Below are positions 14,270-16,349 of a DNA stretch of 16,349 bases, in pieces (the first letter of the stretch is position 1; each line of letters begins with the position of its first letter). The stretch comes from Candidatus Odinarchaeota archaeon (lineage in GTDB: Archaea > Asgardarchaeota > JAGGXT01). Below the pieces are notes generated by a model that saw only the letters and a list, made by a program, of their open reading frames with translations, did no database searches and had not been told where the DNA came from. The position numbers and the translations under genes are program-made. The DNA lies in contig JAGGXT010000100.1 of NCBI GenBank assembly GCA_021162905.1, forward strand, positions 1 through 16,349. Reading direction: 5' to 3'.

Positions 14270-15054
14270 TTGACATTCACCCCAACACCTAATTTATCAC
14301 GAATCACCTTTACATGCTCAAGAAATTCATCAGAGAGTTTCATATCAAGAGTTCTCGGCCTTGGTAGATTAATTATTTCTTCATGAATCACTTTCCCGGG
14401 CCTGGATTTAAGAACAATAACTCTATCTGCCAGAAATACGGCCTCAGGTATATCGTGAGTGACGAAAACGACAGTCTTCTTTTCGGTAACCCACAGCTTT
14501 TGAAGAACAAGGTTTAATTCCTCTCGGGTTAAAGCATCTAAAGCTCCGAATGGTTCATCTAACAATAAAATTTCTGGATCAAATATTAATGCTCTTATTA
14601 GAGATACTCTCTGTTGCATACCACCAGAAAGCTCCCACGGAAAACTATTTTCAAAACCCTTAAGACCTACAATTTCAAAAAGCTCTTCAGCTCTCCGTAG
14701 GTATTTCTCGGGGTCTAGCCCGAGAATTTCAATAGGTAAGAGAACATTTTTTAACGCATTACGCCATGGAAGTAGGCTTGCATGCTGGAAAGCCATACCT
14801 ATTCCTCTCTGTGGACCTGTGACCTCTTTTCCGTTCACATAAATTTTTCCTTTAGTTGGTAAAAGTAGCCCCGCTATCGCTTTTAATAGTGTACTTTTTC
14901 CACAGCCACTAGGTCCGACTATGCTCACGAACTCTTGTTTCTTAACAGTAAAAGATACATCGTCAACTGCAAGCACTGCGGTCGATTTTCGCCCATAATA
15001 ACTAACAGACACGTTTTCAACCTTTATTGCTTCATCACTAGATGCAGCACACAT
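14266..15054 (-). CDS. ABC transporter ATP-binding protein (SsuB/TauB/ThiZ-like)
   Basis: The cytosolic ATPase that powers the adjacent permease, 262 residues. Motifs are Walker A GPSGCGKST (47-55), Q-loop Q90 in MAFQHASLLPW, signature LSGGMQQR (142-149), Walker B ILLLDEP (162-168), D-loop ALDA and switch H200. The QHASLLPWR segment and PFGALD are characteristic of the nitrate/sulfonate/taurine family. ATG 15054 follows a GGTG core at 15061-15064 with six bases between. A poly-T run and a TATA-like box separate it from the binding-protein gene, so ATPase and permease may have their own promoter. The cargo cannot be read from this subunit. Confidence 0.94.
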   Translation of the reverse strand: MCAASSDEAIKVENVSVSYYGRKSTAVLAVDDVSFTVKKQEFVSIVGPSGCGKSTLLKAIAGLLLPTKGKIYVNGKEVTGPQRGIGMAFQHASLLPWRNALKNVLLPIEILGLDPEKYLRRAEELFEIVGLKGFENSFPWELSGGMQQRVSLIRALIFDPEILLLDEPFGALDALTREELNLVLQKLWVTEKKTVVFVTHDIPEAVFLADRVIVLKSRPGKVIHEEIINLPRPRTLDMKLSDEFLEHVKVIRDKLGVGVNVK

Positions 15055-15110
15055 TCATGACACCACCTATAGTAAATAACACAATGAAATTAATTAAAAG
15101 TTGAGATGAT

Positions 15111-15119
15111 AAATATAAA
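15111..15119 (-). promoter_or_regulatory. TATA-like box before the ATPase-permease genes
   Basis: The minus strand reads TTTATATTT here, preceded by GCAAGA as a weak BRE candidate. A start site near 15090 would leave a leader of about 35 bases before ATG 15054. Together with the poly-T stretch just upstream, it suggests a separate transcript for the ATPase and permease. Confidence 0.45.
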
Positions 15120-15130
15120 TCTTGCAGAAG

Positions 15131-15144
15131 AAAAAATAAAAAAA
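15131..15144 (-). terminator. Poly-T terminator after the binding-protein gene
   Basis: The minus strand runs TTTTTTTATTTTTT about 45 bases beyond the binding-protein stop codon. Such T-runs end archaeal transcription in full or in part. Partial read-through would yield more binding protein than membrane components, a common ratio for importers. Confidence 0.5.
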
Positions 15145-15188
15145 TTATGAGAAATATGATTACTGTTGTATTTATTGCCTTTAGTATT

Positions 15189-16289
15189 TTATTCATCACG
15201 CTCAACTATTGGTAAAACTGCAAAGAGCTCTGTATTCCCGTCATTTCCAACGGATAGTGTTATCGGGCCTGGTAGGAATTCATCGGTATATATTTCATCA
15301 AGAGATACCCTTCTTGTTAGATTGAAGGCCTCAGTAATTGCATTTATTGTTTCGTTAACTCTGGAGACATCAAAATAGCCAATCCCGTGTTCTTCTGCTT
15401 CTGGTGGTTGTACTAATGGTTTCAAAATGTCAATTTCAGCTCTAGCTACGTCAGGATCAAGTTCTGGAAATCTTGCAGTCAGTATGTCAACAGCCTCATC
15501 TGGATGTTCAAATGTATACAAGAAGCCTTTGACTACAGCCTTTACGAAACCACGTACGACATCAGGATGCTCTTCAATGAAGCTCTCTCTGAATATTATA
15601 CCGTTGCTATAGATGTTGACACCGTAGTCAGCCCACAGGATGGTATTAACTGGACCTACACCAGCCTCTTCTGCTGCAGCTTCAACAACAGGTTTAGCCA
15701 TTATGAATTCAGTAATAGCATCAACTTGCCCTGTAACTAATAGCTGTATTTTAACTTGCGCGGACGCAAAGGTCCAAGCTACTGTTGATGCATTAAATCC
15801 AGTTACTTTAGCAAAGTATGGAAATAGCTTATAATTTATATCTCCAGTGCTGAATGCTGTGATGTTTTTACCTTCTAAATCCTTTGGTTCGTCAATACCA
15901 GAACTTTGTAACGCGAAAACACAGAATGGAGCTCTAGCATATATCATGGCAACCATTTTTGCATCAAACTCTGGGTCCTGAGACTTAGCAATTATCAATG
16001 CTGAAAGGTCACCGAATCCTACATCAACGACACCAGTGGCCACTTTCTGAACAACATCAGCAGAACCGTAGCCTCTTACTATTTCCACAGTAAGCCCTTC
16101 TTCGTCAAAATAGCCCTTATCAAGAGCTACAAAATATGCTGCATGCCTACCATAAATAGCCCAGTCAAGACTGAATAACAAGTGAAACTTCTCAACTTTA
16201 GGTGGAAATATATATGGTGCTGCAGCAACTCCTGCACCAAAGCCTATAAGAAAAACAATAATTAGAGCCGCTATAGTTTTTGTTTCCAT
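15189..16289 (-). CDS. ABC transporter substrate-binding protein, NMT1/THI5-SsuA-like
   Basis: The extracellular solute receptor of the importer, 366 residues. Residues 5-24 form a hydrophobic signal or anchor segment (KTIAALIIVFLIGFGAGVAAA), with no lipobox cysteine, so it is probably membrane-anchored or cleaved near AAA. The mature part starts with LDWAIYGRHAAYFVALDKGYF (41-61), then a GYGSADVVQKVATGVVDVGFGD stretch (73-94). That layout is typical of the NMT1/THI5-like group, whose cargos include thiamine pyrimidines, riboflavin, sulfonates and nitrate. The yeast THI5 cysteine cluster is absent, so it is not an enzyme of that kind. No TPP riboswitch is seen. I start at ATG 16289; ATG 16295 is a close alternative. 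A weak GGAG site and a TATA-like box precede it. Confidence 0.9.
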   Translation of the reverse strand: METKTIAALIIVFLIGFGAGVAAAPYIFPPKVEKFHLLFSLDWAIYGRHAAYFVALDKGYFDEEGLTVEIVRGYGSADVVQKVATGVVDVGFGDLSALIIAKSQDPEFDAKMVAMIYARAPFCVFALQSSGIDEPKDLEGKNITAFSTGDINYKLFPYFAKVTGFNASTVAWTFASAQVKIQLLVTGQVDAITEFIMAKPVVEAAAEEAGVGPVNTILWADYGVNIYSNGIIFRESFIEEHPDVVRGFVKAVVKGFLYTFEHPDEAVDILTARFPELDPDVARAEIDILKPLVQPPEAEEHGIGYFDVSRVNETINAITEAFNLTRRVSLDEIYTDEFLPGPITLSVGNDGNTELFAVLPIVERDE

Positions 16290-16340
16290 AAACATATACA
16301 CTCCATATATTACCTTATGCAAGGCTAGTTAACAAAAAAC

Positions 16341-16349
16341 ATATTTATA
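16341..16349 (-). promoter_or_regulatory. TATA-like box for the binding-protein gene
   Basis: The minus strand reads TATAAATAT at the window edge, about 55 bases before ATG 16289. A start site near 16320 would give a leader of about 30 bases. The BRE lies outside the window, so the call is incomplete. Confidence 0.45.

Noticed and set aside
15189..16289. THI5-type pyrimidine synthase instead of a transport receptor
   Set aside because: It has an N-terminal hydrophobic signal, sits with an ATPase and permease, and lacks the yeast THI5 cysteine cluster.
1..16349. CRISPR array, insertion sequence, prophage, toxin-antitoxin or defence island
   Set aside because: No regularly spaced repeats, transposase, integrase or matching gene pairs; every gene-length region is explained by the listed genes.

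Overview
The window reads as ordinary archaeal chromosome. It is AT-rich, intergenic regions carry TATA-like boxes, and most starts are preceded by the short Shine-Dalgarno core GGTGA (complement of an archaeal 16S tail). The two tRNA genes lack an encoded CCA. AlaRS, AspRS, ValRS (the branch with HIGG in place of HIGH), Lrp/AsnC regulators and a stand-alone RAM protein are all of archaeal type. I lean towards a Thermoproteota (TACK) lineage but cannot fix a genus from sequence alone.

Layout, left to right. Positions 1-53 may hold the end of a gene that enters from outside. argF (ornithine carbamoyltransferase) and a PfkB-family kinase form a plus-strand pair (141-2036). tRNA-Pro(GGG) and tRNA-Leu(CAG) follow on the minus strand (2045-2264). 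A short region with a possibly two-way promoter and a dyad-rich leader precedes a translationally coupled MoxR ATPase / von Willebrand A pair (2440-4391). Next come an Lrp/AsnC regulator and an abutting stand-alone RAM-domain protein (4641-5375). The RAM gene overlaps tail-to-tail with the minus-strand operon aspS-alaS (9523 down to 5365). Divergent from aspS is valS on the plus strand (9684-12128). It converges on thrC (minus strand, 13409 down to 12144) across a perfect 11-bp inverted repeat that contains both stop codons. An ABC importer of the nitrate/sulfonate/NMT1-THI5 type fills the right end on the minus strand: binding protein, then ATPase and permease, then thrC.

How the genes fit together. 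Most of the window is translation supply (three aminoacyl-tRNA synthetases, two tRNAs) and amino-acid metabolism (argF, thrC, Lrp-type regulators). The ABC importer supplies a small organic solute I cannot identify. The MoxR/VWA pair is probably an AAA+ maturation chaperone with no recognisable client beside it.

I saw no CRISPR array, insertion sequence, phage gene, toxin-antitoxin pair or obvious new defence system. The more unusual points are small: the shared-stop-codon palindrome, the structured leader before moxR, the mixed AspRS specificity residues, the Lrp + RAM pair and the atypical ValRS signatures. Several upstream in-frame start codons were rejected because a GGTGA core sits just before a later ATG.
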